Source: Trichostrongylus colubriformis (lineage: Eukaryota > Nematoda > Chromadorea > Rhabditida > Trichostrongylidae). Taken from it: a stretch of DNA of 64,000 bases. The stretch covers positions 17,469,582 through 17,533,581 of the forward strand of contig OZ022261.1 in NCBI GenBank assembly GCA_963978905.1. The letters run 5' to 3'. How positions within the stretch are numbered: the first letter of the stretch is position 1; every line of letters starts with the position of its first letter. Below the pieces are notes generated by a model, which had not been told where the DNA came from, ran no database searches, and saw only the letters and a program-made list of their open reading frames with translations. Shown piece after piece: positions 34,569 to 45,578 of the stretch. The translations under genes were made by a program, and so were the position numbers.

Positions 34569-34712
34569 AACGAGACGCTGCGTGTCCCTGGAGCCAGAAA
34601 CGTTCACTGGACTGCTTTGGCTCGCGACAGAGACGAACGGAGACGTTGCTGGCGCCCGCTCGAGGCTCTCGATGAACAACGGGACGACAGGTGGTACAGG
34701 ACAGGTGAGTAA
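34569..34712 (+). pseudogene. RTE 3' fragment inserted in the CR1 LINE
   Basis: The + strand encodes NETLRVPGARNVHWTALARD then RDERRRCWRPLEALDEQRDD, ending at TAA. This is the extreme C-terminus of an RTE reverse transcriptase, nearly the same as the end of the element at 11.7 kb. It interrupts the CR1 frame between SKTPIRYS (34.73 kb) and MLILTLRAPYSG (34.55 kb) in the opposite orientation. A short 5'-truncated insertion is typical for RTE. Confidence 0.75.
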
Positions 34713-35132
34713 CGTATTGGGGTTTTTGACCGAAGAGATTTAAATAGATTGAATGTTCTGCGAGTACATTTGGCCTCTAGCTTTTTATAGTGCTTAGCGA
34801 AGTTCAGTTTATAGTCGTAGTGGGACCCTAGGTCTCGGACTTCAGTCACAGATCGCAGGCGAACATGATCTGCGAAATAGACAGCCCGTGACTGACTTGT
34901 GTTTTTTCCGAAGATAGAACGAGACCATTGGCTTTGGACCATTCTATTACTTTGTTAATTGCAGCTTGAGCGGATATATCAGAGTCAACGTCTTCTACCA
35001 CCTTATACAACTTAATGTCATCAGCGTAGAAATTACAGTGAACATCTATACCTTGAAGTTCGTACGGCAGATCTGCTGTAAAAATGTTGAACAACATCAG
35101 AAAGAGAACATCCCCCTTGGTACTCCACTATA

Positions 35133-35363
35133 GGGGGTATATCACTAGGACAAAACCGTCGCGTGGCCGTGTTCGGCACGCGACGGGATGGTGCGAGCTA
35201 TGCGCGCCGTACTGGATGGGTCTTGAAGCGATGACAGTGCTCTACGCCTCACTCTATGCGTAATCGCTTCAGGACTCAACTAATACGGCGCGCATAGCTC
35301 GCACCTTCCCGTCGCGTGCCGAACACGGCCACGCGACGGTTTTGTCCTAGTGATATACACCCC
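35133..35363. mobile_element. Mutator-like palindromic MITE with 9-bp target duplication
   Basis: A 231-bp palindrome flanked by TCCACTATA at 35,124-35,132 and 35,364-35,372. Arms begin GGGG(G/TG)TATATCACTAG and continue through GACAAAACCGTCGCGTGG to GCTATGCGCGCCGTA, about 80 bp, almost perfect. The 9-bp duplication and long inverted repeats point to a Mutator-like family. It landed in the codons for Y-S-G just before PQG in the LINE RT. Confidence 0.85.
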
Positions 35364-36849
35364 TCCACTATAAGCCACATGAATTGTCGATAATGCATCA
35401 TTTACTAGGGATTGAAATGTTCTGTTCTCGAGGGAGTCTTTTATCCAATTCACTACCAGAGCGTGAACACCCAAGTGTTTCACCTTACAAATTAAAACCT
35501 CATGCGGCAGTTTATCAAAAGCTTTGCTGAAATCAAAACAGATTACATTAACATTTCTTTTTGAGTCTAGCTCTCGACCAATCAATCATTCATGCAGCAA
35601 AGCAATGCTGTTTCAGTAGACCTACCAGGACAAAATCCATGATGCGACTGCAAAATTAGACCATGCTTCTCTATATGATCAGACAAATACTTTTTGATTA
35701 CTTTTCGAATACTCTAGCAAAGATAGAAGTTAGACTAACAGGTCTGTAATTGTTCGGATCAGACAGTGGCTCCTTTTTAGGGAACGCTAATACTGATGAG
35801 TGCTTCCACTTACAGGGTACTTCGCTACGCATTAGGCTGAGATTGAACAGAAATTCAAGGGGACCACTGAGTTCGTAAATGCAGTTTTTTTATAATTCTG
35901 AATGGTATGTTCTCACTGTTGATAGAGGCAGCCGAAGACCATTCTAGCAAAATCTCAACGATAGAGCTCTTATCAAACCATGGGCACGATTCACTTGACG
36001 GATGACCGAGGATAGCTTAATTGGTATAAGAAGGCGTTGCCAGTACAGAGGCATTTTCAAACGTTTCTGCCAAAACCTCTGCTTCATCAAAATCGGTAGT
36101 AGCCCTACTTGAACTCCCATTAACGAGGATGCTTATTCTGTGTCTGTCAGAAAGTCTCGTTCTTAGAAGAGACTACAACGCTTTAAGACCTCCTTCAGAT
36201 AGTTTTTTGCCTTCTACATAAGCATTGTACTTGTCAAGCTTCTTTAGCCATCTCTCACTAGAATTTTGAAACATGTCCCAATCACGCACATCACGGGAAT
36301 CTACTGCCTTTCTCCACAAATTTTCCCTGACTCTCTCCATTGCTTGAAGATATTTCGGCAGCTTGTGTCGTTGAAGTATTGCCAAAAACATTTCATACTT
36401 CTCATTCAAGCTTAAAACATTATCAAATGAGCCCAGCCTGTCAACATTTCTTAAGTAAGCCTGCATCGCTTCAAAGTTTGCATTCTTATAATCTCTACGC
36501 CGAACTACTGTTTCTGATCGTCTACAAGGAGAAGATAGTCGAAATTTAATAGAGGAATGATCACTTGTGCCTAATGGTAGACATTTGTGCACAGAGGAAG
36601 CTGCAAACCGTCCTGCAAAAAAGCAGATCCAATCATGAACCACCTCTCGTTGGAAAAAAGCAGATCCAAACATGAACCACCTCTCGTTGAAAAAAGACAC
36701 ACTGAGTAACGTCATGGGTATTAAACATGTGAAAGAGTATAGAGTTACTTAAATGATTGTGGGACGACTGAAAATCGAACAGTTGAGGAATATTGAAATC
36801 GCCAGCTACCACGGTAACCATGTTTTTAATTGCTTTGGCTGATTGCTTT

Positions 36850-37315
36850 GGATTCCCTTCCCTTTTCCACGGTTCAGACTCCAGTTATTCTGTAACGGTT
36901 TTACCCTTTACTCTGTCACGCGGGACTTGTGTGTGCTGCTCTCAACACTATCTCAACACTATCTTACAGCTTTATGACTAGACTAACAATCGATACTGAC
37001 CAACTTTCTTGCAGCGTTACTTGTGAGTTGAAGGGGGAGCTCCTTCCGAGCAACTTGTTCAACGGCACTTGTATGACCAGAGAGGAAAAACCCTCAGCTC
37101 CTTCTCCTCACCTCCTTTTATACCCTACTCGGGGCTCTATCTACTGGATATAACAGTATGTCGGCGCCCACGAGACAGCATTTTCCTATAACATTACACA
37201 AAAATGCTTTGAATCGCTCAAAAACCAGAGACCAATGACATGAATCGCACAAAAGCAGTGACAATTACACAAAAGTACTTTCGAAAAATGTATCGCTCTT
37301 TGTCGTTTTCCGACA
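36850..37315 (-). repeat. Putative LTR (LTR-C) directly after gag-like gene 1
   Basis: On the minus strand, 14 bases after the gag stop, GCGGAG precedes TGTCGGAAAACGACAAAG, a TG-starting LTR edge. A TATAAAA box sits about 185 bases in (plus-strand 37,126-37,132). The same PPT-like GGAG/TGTC junction is seen at the other two LTR families here. The far edge near 36,850-36,890 is uncertain, and no partner LTR was found in the window. Confidence 0.5.
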
Positions 37316-37329
37316 CTCCGCCTGGCGCA

Positions 37330-37605
37330 TCATTCCATCGCTGACAATTCCTCGATCTGCTCCTGCACTCGCCTCAATCGTTCTCTGACTTCAGCTTTCC
37401 GATCAGGTACCTCGCAAAGTGCACGATGACGGCTCTCTGTCGGAATCAAGTCGTCTATGATTGTTCCTTGAATTCTCGAGCAGTACCAGCACATTCGTGG
37501 ACGAAATCTGCATCCTCCTGGTCGACAGTAGCTCAAGCAGCCTTGACAAACTTGCTTTTGACAACGATCCTGTAGTGATCTCTCCCTCTTCGTACTTGAG
37601 GACAG
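37330..37605 (-). pseudogene. BEL/Pao-type Gag 1, C-terminal part (split by insertion)
   Basis: Minus strand, about 90 residues after the insertion point. It has a cysteine array CQKQVCQGCLSYC, CRFRPRMCWYC and RHRALCEVPDRK, then a short coiled coil RERLRRVQEQIEELSAME and stop. The spacing of CxxC, CWYC and HxALC matches nucleocapsid-type knuckles of nematode BEL/Pao Gag proteins. The N-terminal part lies at 43,923-44,850, beyond the inserted LTR element. The target duplication GACAG (37,601-37,605) marks the break. Confidence 0.75.
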
Positions 37606-38089
37606 TGTCATGACTCTGCAGTCATGATCACGAGGAAGCGGCTAGGTGCCTCTTGGTACCTGCGTTTCACAACGCCAGCATACACGCATTAACCGTTCAA
37701 TGGTCAAGCAGGCACTTTTATGGCCATCTAACACAAGGTTTGTACCGCCCACAATTGGGGGTACAAATACCGCGTTCGAGGGAGGAGCAAGGCAGTTCAG
37801 TCAGCTCTGCTCAGTTTAGTTAGTTTAGCTTAGTCTTCTCCTCTCTCTCTCTCCGTTCAGGCTCTTTGCCCTACAAGCGGCCTTGCCGCACAAGACAAGA
37901 CACGAACACGCCGGTGGACCTGCCACCTGTCCACAACTTACACATCCACACGACCACGAACAATGCTAACAAGTAATGCATATTGTAGGTAGCTGTTAGT
38001 GTAAAATAGTTAGCTTTTGTATACTCATGTTGTATAATAAAGGAATTAAACTAAAGAGTTGTACGACAAACTACCACTGAATCAAAACA
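37606..38089 (+). repeat. 5' LTR of young element E2
   Basis: A 484-bp LTR starting TGTCATGACTCTGCAGTC and ending CTGAATCAAAACA, with AATAAA in TATAATAAAGG near the end. It differs from the 3' LTR at only about three positions by eye. It is preceded by GACAG, the 5-bp target duplication, and followed by a tRNA-Gly primer site. Confidence 0.95.
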
Positions 38090-38102
38090 TGGTGCATCGG
38101 CC
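38090..38102 (+). other. Primer binding site, tRNA-Gly
   Basis: TGGTGCATCGGCC directly after the LTR is complementary to the CCA-ended 3' end of eukaryotic tRNA-Gly(GCC). Thirteen bases pair before the match ends. A tRNA-Gly primer is common in BEL/Pao elements. Confidence 0.8.
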
Positions 38103-38149
38103 AAAATTAATAAGACAACTACAATTAATAACACTCACAACTCACGCCT

Positions 38150-38990
38150 GAACTAATTCCACTTACAACCCTCATCCGAAGTAATTCTACTTACCAACTC
38201 ACGCCTGAACTAATACCACTTACAACTCTTATCCAAACTAACTCCACTTATCACTCGCGCTTGAACTATTTACGTACTTTCTTGTACTTACAACTCATGG
38301 CTAAACTCATTACATTTACAACTCATGCCTGAACCTATACCTGAACCTATGCCTGTCTGAATTCATGTCTGAATTACTTACATTTACACCTTATGCCTGC
38401 ACTCATGCTTGCCTGAACTCATGTCTCAACTAATTCCACTTACAGCCTATGCCTGAACTCATGTACTTTCTTGTACTTACAACCGTACTTTCTTGTACTT
38501 ACAACTCATGGCTAAACTCGTTACATTTACAACTCATGCCTGAACCTATACCTGAACCTATGCCTGTCTGAATTCATGTCTGAATTACTTACATTTACAC
38601 CTTATGCCTGCACTCATGCTTGCCTGAACTCATGTCTCAACTAATTCCACTTACAGCCTATGCCTGAACTCATGCCTGAACTAATTACACATACAACTCA
38701 TATCTGAATTTATACTTGTCTGAACTCATGCCTGAAATTACACATACAACTCATATCTGAATTCATGCTTGTCTGAAATCATGCCTGAACTAATTACACG
38801 TACAACTCATGTCTGAATTCACGCTTGTCTGCATTCAAGCCTGAACATGTCTGAAGTCATGCTTGTCTGTACCAATGCCTGAACTAATTACACCTACAAC
38901 TCATACCGGAATGCATGCCTGTCTGACTTCACGCCTGAACTACTCGTGCGTCATAACCTCCTTATCGCACAATTAAAATCATACCGAGCC
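38150..38990. repeat. Minisatellite inside E2 (CATGCCTGAACT unit)
   Basis: Dozens of imperfect copies of a unit like TTACAACTCATGCCTGAACT, with variants TGTCTGAATTCATG and ACTAATTACACTTACAACTC. A higher-order duplication of about 213 bp is visible (GTACTTTCTTGTACTTACAA at about 38,275 and again near 38,489). Weaker CCTGAACTGATCTATCGCC units continue to about 39,490. There is no open frame; the array stands where gag-pol would start. Confidence 0.85.
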
Positions 38991-39021
38991 TCTTCAACAC
39001 GCAGCGAAATCAATTTGTTAC

Positions 39022-39063
39022 TTAAAATAAAATAAAATAAAATAAAATAAAATAAAATAAATA
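39022..39063. repeat. (AAAAT)n microsatellite
   Basis: About eight units of AAAAT within E2. Confidence 0.9.
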
Positions 39064-39799
39064 ATAAATGATACAGAATGCGTTCACGATATTGCACATC
39101 GAGAAGCGACAATCCAATGGGCATATTCATGTTATAAGCGGTTCAAAAACAAGTCAATATGAAATCTGAACATGTCTGCCTCCGCTGGTGATAAAAATCT
39201 AAAATCTACCAATATATTCTACAGCTCGAGCATATCATAATGCACTTACTGCTCGAACAATGTATAAGTGATCTATCGCCTGAATACACTTTAAATCTAT
39301 AACCTGAACTGATCTACCGCCTAAACACATACAATTGAACTATAGCGAATTGCCTGAACACGATACAACCGACCTATAGCCTGAACTGATCTATCGCCTG
39401 AATACACTACAATCAACTCACAGCCTGAACTGATCTATCACCTCTCTCCTATCTGAACCTATTGCAATTAAATTTCAGCCTGAATACACTTCAACGCATT
39501 CATCACCTGGGTATAGCACAGTTGTGCTATAAGCTCCATTCATTACAAATGATCTAATTAATGATTACTCTCAGTCGTTCTCTGACCAGGTACGGCTCAA
39601 TTGTAGCATGAACGCACTTACCACGTCAACGCACCTTCAGCCTGAATACACCACAATTGACGTTTAGTCTGGAAAAGTCTCACACACCTTACGGTTCCGT
39701 GAACTGACGTACAATTGACGATGACTTTCAGGCCGGTTATCCTGTATAACCTCTCTGAAGGAGCATAACAAACTATGGGCCGAGGGAAAAAAATACCAC

Positions 39800-41800
39800 A
39801 ATATACCAACCAAAAGTATCAATTACACCTCTGCCCAATGTATATATGTACATAGTATCAAAAAAAAACTTCATCCTCGTGCTCCATGTCCGCATGATCT
39901 CAGTGCACACCTTTTCATTTTTTTTCCGATGGAGCACGATGGGAAAAAAATACATATATATATTCCTATCGTTAATCATTATGTGTTATGCTTTGTAAAT
40001 ACGCATGCCGGCTATAACAAAAAAAAAAACACACACACACACAAACGAGAAAACCGCGGAAACAAGATGTTCACGGCCAAAAAAATATGAGAAGGGAGCT
40101 AGAGTCAAAAAATAGCGTATAATGGCAAGCTTGCATAAATATGTATCTGAAACGGTGTCTTATATATTCGGAGCCACATGACAGGAAGAACAAAATCTGA
40201 ACACCCGAGGCAAACTCGCAAAAGTGCTGATTATCAGGAACAAATTCTGACCGTTCGAGACAAAACTCGGAAAAGTGCTAATTGTCCAAAGCACAATTCA
40301 AAGTGCACAACACGAAAGCCACGAAATCACCAGACTGCACAATGTCTGAAGATATTTATTATTTTCTGGCCGTTTTACTATTTGTTCTGAATCATTTATT
40401 TTGCGGATCCGCCCTACTCGCTCCCGTATCGACATATGATTTGCTATGGCTCCAGAAATTCAAAAGGTCTGGCCTTTCAAAATAATGATAATCAGCTATT
40501 AATATGACGTTTCGAAGACACCGTAAAAATCAGTGAATCACGTGATTGGGAAGTCTATTTCATATTTTGACATTTCCCACCAACTGTAAGAGCTCTTGTA
40601 TTTCTTGAATTATCGAAAATTAGTCGACTATACAAAATTCTGACGTCAGAAATCACTACTGTCACAGAAGAAGCTTCAACTTCAACAAAGCCACAAGAAG
40701 CCTAAATGTGGTACTGCTCAAAGATTTCTTTATACAAAGCCAATATGGCTATTTCATTTAAACTCAAAATATGAACGGGCCTTGACGGCTTACGTATTCG
40801 CGACAACTGAACTAAGACTGCTTACGTATCCGTTAACAAGGGATAAAACAAATACAGTTACAGGCACCGACACATGACTGACCACACACCGGGAAACCCA
40901 CTCTGATTTGAAGAAAAAAAAAACTCACTCCACCCAACTACACAGCTACACAGTTTTAGCCATCCCCACCACTTACTTTTATAAAACATGCAAACTCTAA
41001 CAATTTTCTGATTACAGGACGTATTCTGAAAATACATAACATTTTCCACTTCGTTCTCCTCTTACTAGCATATCATACACTATCCCCCGTCCTTTTCCCT
41101 TCAAAGCACTCAGTACACACCTTCCAATTACATAGACAAAGTATACTTTGTTGGCAACGCTATGTCGCAATGCGCTGTGCGACTCCTCGCTGCACATAAA
41201 CATTAACGCTCATAAATTAGCGTCGCAACATTCAGCCCTTTTACGAGGGGAGGGACAGACACCAGACGGACATAGCACGCCGCATGATGACATCATCACA
41301 AACAATCACGATTTTTACAAGTCATCACAACGTTATTAACATATCATCCCATATATACGAACTCATTTTGAAGAAAGAGAACGTGAAATCGCAAAAGCCT
41401 CTTGCTCCGTTCATGTACTTCAACAAAGCCTGCGCATTATTACAATGCTCCGTTATCAACCCCCTTTTTACAGATGGACCATACGATCCTTAGAGACGGA
41501 GACAGTATCCTGAAAGCCGATGTACACCTTATCGGCCATGACATCTACCATGAAAGCTGTCTATAAAAAAGCGTAAGAACCACCACCTGTCATACTTATA
41601 ATACTTTTCTCCTCTTTTATAACACTTCACTCCTCACGCATTAGTTATATCTCAATGATCTCAAATGAGACCGACTGATCTCAAATGAGACCAACACTAC
41701 GCCTCTCCTTACATCTTTAACTGAATATAACAATCTGAAAGCTAACCCATTAAAGAACCATTATTTTTTTTTCCACATAGCAAGTTTGAGCTACACTATT
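39800..41800 (+). other. E2 interior without recognisable genes
   Basis: AT-rich with short frames. A + strand frame from about 40,342 starts MSEDIYYFLAVLLFVLNHLF, a hydrophobic leader that could be the signal peptide of the lost env precursor, but it stops within 50 codons. A CA repeat follows an A tract at 40,021-40,044. Confidence 0.3.
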
Positions 41801-41804
41801 TCAG

Positions 41805-41924
41805 ATGGAGCAGCCAAACCCTAGGCGTTCGAGAAACGCAAACATACACCCTGACATCTTGTTACTACTACAACGCCATAATGACCGTCTTCAACACATT
41901 GAACGCTTAATTTCTGACCTCACG
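41805..41924 (+). other. Possible leader exon of the E2 env
   Basis: An ATG opens MEQPNPRRSRNANIHPDILL and runs 40 codons to CTCACG/GTGAGT, a consensus splice donor. Such a subgenomic leader could feed the env reading frame that starts just downstream. No acceptor could be fixed. Confidence 0.3.
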
Positions 41925-41928
41925 GTGA

Positions 41929-43032
41929 GTGCCCCACCTTATCGAGTTAAAACCCTACACCAAAAAACGTTTAGACAACACATCCTTCGAAATTACAAGT
42001 TTCACATTCACCCCTTTATCAATGTTACATCAACGATTCCTCACAGACGGGGATACAACAGCCTTTATCCGTCCACAAACAGAATTTAGCTACGCCTGTA
42101 GTTCTAACCCACGCAAACACTCTAACAACAGCACCGCCAACGATTGCGTCATAAAAGACACATGTAAATGTAATCCCGCGGAAGACTCCGTCACTTGTTA
42201 TTGTACCAACAACAACATCTCAGAAATAACAAAACTCTCCAATACACTCCCCTTACCTATTCCCAACGGGCTCTTATCAACAGAAGGAATCAATCATATA
42301 CCAGTCTTGAGAACTCGTGCAGTTGCAGTGGAACTAATGCTCATGCTAGACCCCAATACACACCGCATCGCGCAACAAATACAAGATTTCCAATGCAACA
42401 TATTACCTCAGCAGCTTATTGGCTGTTGCAATTGCTTCGAAGGTGCAACGGCCAGGATATTATGTAAATCCGATACACTCAAGTCCACGGCACAAGTTAA
42501 CTGTGGATTGCAACAGTTCACCCTAACTTGCACACGAACGGGTACACAAAATCACGTGCTCTTATTTTACAATAAGGCACGAATACACGAGGTATGCAAA
42601 GCACAATGTGGCTCTCATACAATAATTTTTACATTGCAGGGAACCCTCAACTATATAAATGGCATGAAACCCTTATGGAACTACCTTCGATTGTAGGACA
42701 ATAGAACCAACACTGACACCCCCTCCTTTGATATAGACCTTGCCTTTCCGGACATTTCACATTTCTTCGAAACATGCAAACAATTTCTAATCTACTCAAT
42801 AACCGTACTTCTTTTGTTTATCAGTGCCCTGATGCTAAGTTACACTGTACTTTGCTCACAACAGCACACGCGAAAACGCAAATACTACAACTTCTACACG
42901 ATCGTCTCATCTCTCCCGCCGGTGAGAATACTCCTCGCTATCCTCGCTCTAGTTCGACGTCTCCTCCACCTCGCTATCTTCACAATCCGACTTCCTCTAC
43001 GTCTATTGGCTTCGTCGCGACCGCTGCACTAA
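41929..43032 (+). pseudogene. E2 env remnant, phlebovirus Gc-like class II fusogen C-terminal part
   Basis: One + strand frame with a single in-frame TAG at 42,694-42,696. It has a beta-rich segment (NTSFEITSFTFTP), a cysteine cluster CKCNPAEDSVTCYC, a CCNCFEGATARILC-type domain and, after the TAG, a transmembrane segment near residues 280-305 (FLIYSITVLLLF...) with a short basic tail. Cysteine spacing and order match the Gc-like envelope proteins known in nematode BEL/Pao retroelements, and the minus-strand env at 59 kb (CLCQPAETKANCKC). The fusion-loop half is absent, so it is dead. Confidence 0.65.
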
Positions 43033-43433
43033 GGATATAACCGGCCACGAGAGACCATCTATTCTTCAGCTCAATACATCGCAACAGATCATTAACACCC
43101 CACATCCTTTCACCACTTGCCTCTGGAGCTACTTCTAAATAATACACAACACCTTTAGATCTCATGTGTAACTGTAACTATTTATATTATAATGTACTAA
43201 TTGATGATCTTTATATTGTATTTGTAACTGTGTACTTCACATTGTATTATTAGTTCCATATTTTGAGTTGCATCAGTAGCATTTTGATTTGTATTACTAT
43301 TTAACATTAACTGATGATTGACTAACATTAACTTAACTAATGACACAAGCGATAATTACGGCACTCATCAGGTGGCGGGGAGGATGCAAACGGCCGTTTA
43401 CATATGGTCGACTCTTTCTTTCGTTGTGCGGAG
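43033..43433. other. E2 3' untranslated region
   Basis: AT-rich stretch between the env stop and the 3' LTR. GGTGGCGGGGAGGATG at about 43,372 and GCGGAG at 43,428 are polypurine-like candidates for plus-strand priming. Confidence 0.5.
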
Positions 43434-43917
43434 TGTCATGACTCTGCAGTCATGATCACGAGGAAGCGGCTAGGTGCCTCTTGGTACCTGCGTTTCACAA
43501 CGCCAGCATACACGCATTAACCGTTCAATGGTCAAGCAGGCACTTTTATGGCCATCTAACACAAGGTCTGTACCGCCCACAATTGGGGGTACAAATACCG
43601 CGTTCGAGGGAGGAGCAAGGCAGTTCAGTCAGCTCTGTTCAGTTTAGTTAGTTTAGCTTAGTCTTCTCCTCTCTCTCTCTCCGTTCAGGCTCTTTGCCCT
43701 ACAAGCGGCCTTGCCGCACAAGACAAGACACGAACACGCCGGTGGACCTGCCACCTGTCCACAACTTACACATCCACACGACCACGAACAATGCTAACAA
43801 GTAATGCATATTGTAGGTAGCTGTTATTGTAAAATAGTTAGCTTTTGTATACTCATGTTGTATAATAAAGGAATTAAACTAAAGAGTTGTACGACAAACT
43901 ACCACTGAATCAAAACA
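43434..43917 (+). repeat. 3' LTR of young element E2
   Basis: 484 bp, near identical to 37,606-38,089 (T/C, C/T and G/T differences noticed). Followed by the target duplication GACAG. Confidence 0.95.
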
Positions 43918-43922
43918 GACAG

Positions 43923-44850
43923 GAGTCGGAGTAATGCAGGGATACAGCATTACAGAATACACAGATGATGCCGCCTTTCACGCTCCTGTCCCGAATATCC
44001 CTGTACGGAAATCTCTGTGGGACTTGTTCTAGCTCAAGAGCCTGTTCGCAAAGTCTCAGAATCTCCTCTGGTTGTTCAACTGAGTCTCCGTGGTTGTCTT
44101 CGTCATCTGCTTGCACTTCCTCCGCCATGTCTTCATCTTCTCGCACCTCCTGTACCATTCTTTCAAAACAGTCGTCGTCGTTTCCATCGCTGAAACTTGC
44201 TCAAACATCACATCTCTTTTCTTTTCATCTGAGGCATTTATCGTCTCTTGTAAGCGCTTAAGCTTAGGGTTTTCCATCTGTTCCCGCTCTTTCGCTTTGA
44301 TGATTTCTTCGAGTCGAGCTATTTCGGCCTGTGGTTCCTTCGCCTTCTCCATTTCCCTGATCTTCTCTGTCGTTGCTTGATTTGCAAGCTCCATCTCTTC
44401 TCGAAAAACAAGGAGGAGCTGCTTTCTTTGCACCTCCTGACGACGGCCTTGGTCTGAGTCATTCAGCCTTCTTTCGGACTTCCTTTTCTCTCTAATGAGC
44501 AAGTCGATGGTGGTTTCAAAGTCTCTCGTTTTCTCGGCTACGAACTCGAGTATCCTGTCAACTTGAATATCGAACTTGTGTTTTTTGCGCAGCCAGTCTC
44601 GCCGCACAGTGGGATTGATCCTGCTCTTCTGCGACTGGACCTCGATTAGTCGGTCTGTGAGCACGAAGCGAGTAGCCAGCGTCTTGATCCTCTCTACCGC
44701 GTGTTCTGCCGTACGAAGCAACTCGCTGACTAGGAAAACTTGTTTTCCTTGTTCCCCCATGACGAAGTTTTCGTTACTTTCCAAATGTTTCCAGTCCTTT
44801 CTTGAAACTTCGAAGATAGAAACTTGCCGATGAATGGCTTCTATTGTCAA
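43923..44850 (-). pseudogene. BEL/Pao-type Gag 1, N-terminal and coiled-coil part
   Basis: The minus-strand ORF from ATG at 44,848-44,850 runs about 260 residues. It has an N-terminal helical region (RFVLTDRLIEVQSQKSR), a long charged coiled coil (EEMELANQATTEKIREMEKA, EIARLEEIIKAKEREQMENP) and, after a frameshift near 44,100-44,160, an acidic stretch and a zinc knuckle CVFCNAVSLHYSDSC cut by the E2 insertion. Its C-terminal part lies at 37,330-37,605. It is homologous to gag copies at 46-47 and 58 kb by layout and by the CxFC...HYSDSC motif. Only about 40 bases separate its start from an LTR in opposite orientation, so its own upstream region is lost. Confidence 0.75.
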
Positions 44851-44893
44851 TGTCAGATCATTTTCGCAGCTACTCGGCTTTGCACTTGAAGAT

Positions 44894-45396
44894 TGCCGCT
44901 AAGAGCGTCAAATATGGTTTGTAGCTTTCTTTGATAATTTCTTTCTTTCTTTCTCTTTTTTCTTGGCGATTACTCACTCACCTAGTTATCAGTTGGCAGA
45001 TCTTAGCCTATGTGCACATTATCAAGCCTGAAAGCTTTTTATCTTCAGAGTATTCTTACATATTTCTGGGCCCCCGTCGACGTCCACGGTATAAAAGAGA
45101 GGGATGAGACTCGAGCATTATTGGGGTCAAGACCGTCAGCCAGCTTGCATTGGACGAGACCTACCAAGACTTTCGACGAGGCCTTCAGCGATTGGATCGA
45201 TTGGGACAAGAGCCAGATTTGCCATTGGGATAGGTTGGGACAAGATCAAGATTTGTCAGTATATATCATAGCATAATAGATTTATCGACAACCCTTGTTC
45301 CTTCAGAAAGCGTGGCCAGTGGCGTCCTGAGAGTCCCTGAAAGGCGAGCAAAAACAGGGGAATAAGTCTCAAGAAGCGCTCAAGAACCACTTAAAC
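44894..45396 (+). repeat. LTR-A (plus orientation), arm of an inverted LTR pair
   Basis: A 503-bp LTR: starts TGCCGCTAAGAGCG, TATAAAAG at about 45,091, polyadenylation-like CATAATAGAT at about 45,273, ends before a primer-site-like TGATGCATGGGCCGGGA. Its reverse complement, with about 85-90 percent identity, is LTR-B at 45,579-46,034. Confidence 0.75.
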
Positions 45397-45413
45397 TGAT
45401 GCATGGGCCGGGA
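45397..45413 (+). other. Degenerate tRNA-Gly primer binding site
   Basis: TGATGCATGGGCCGGGA matches the tRNA-Gly complement TGGTGCATCGGCCGGGA at 15 of 17 bases and follows LTR-A directly. This fixes the LTR end and orientation. Confidence 0.65.
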
Positions 45414-45576
45414 CGGATACCCACAAGAACCATTAGCTCAAGAAATCAAAACCAATCTCTACGTAGATAATCTCCTGTTGACAGCTGACTCCTACGATGA
45501 CTCTGTGCACCATTGTTGGAATTCGAAACAAATATTCAATTAATTGAATATGATCTCGCGAAAGTTTACCAGTTTT
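45412..45576 (+). pseudogene. BEL/Pao pol fragment between inverted LTRs
   Basis: The + strand encodes DGYPQEPLAQEIKTNLYVDN then LLLTADSYDDSVHH and KQIFN plus a stop. This is the reverse transcriptase palm containing the YVDN active-site motif and is almost the same as the minus-strand pol at 63.74-63.87 kb. It is fused to the primer site through a shared GGAC, so about 2 kb or more of sequence is missing. Confidence 0.8.
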
Positions 45577-45578
45577 GC

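Larger units (their letters stand above)
33966..36835 (-). pseudogene. CR1/Jockey-like LINE, nested and decayed
   Basis: Minus strand. The endonuclease end carries VTVVAGDFNIPQLFDF at 36.8 kb, then a linker to 36,173. RT blocks follow: CFDFSKAFDKLPHEVLICKV near 35.5 kb, a GVPQG site split by a MITE, and NFYADDIKLYKVVEDVDSD near 35.03 kb. The C-terminal region has FNLFKSLRSKTPIRYS and AEYRLESLKWRRKRFDFLM. The 3' tail is an (AATAA/TAA)n stretch at 33,966-33,990. It is 5'-truncated before the catalytic start of the endonuclease and broken by stops, a Mutator-like MITE and an RTE fragment. The same family is present on the + strand at 53.3-56.5 kb. Confidence 0.8.
37606..43917 (+). mobile_element. 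Young non-autonomous LTR retrotransposon E2 with env remnant
   Basis: A complete insertion: 484-bp LTRs, target duplication GACAG (37,601-37,605 and 43,918-43,922), primer binding site at 38,090 and PPT-like GCGGAG before the 3' LTR. The 5.3-kb interior lacks gag and pol. It holds a minisatellite (38.15-38.99 kb), AT-rich filler and a Gc-like env fragment on the + strand (41.8-43.0 kb). With about three LTR differences in 484 bp it is recent, so it was probably mobilised in trans by a BEL/Pao relative (inference). It interrupts Gag 1 on the minus strand. Confidence 0.92.

Noticed and set aside
38150..39490. CRISPR-like array
   Set aside because: Units are adjacent and degenerate, with no unique spacers of constant size, and the host is a eukaryote. 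It is a minisatellite inside an LTR element.
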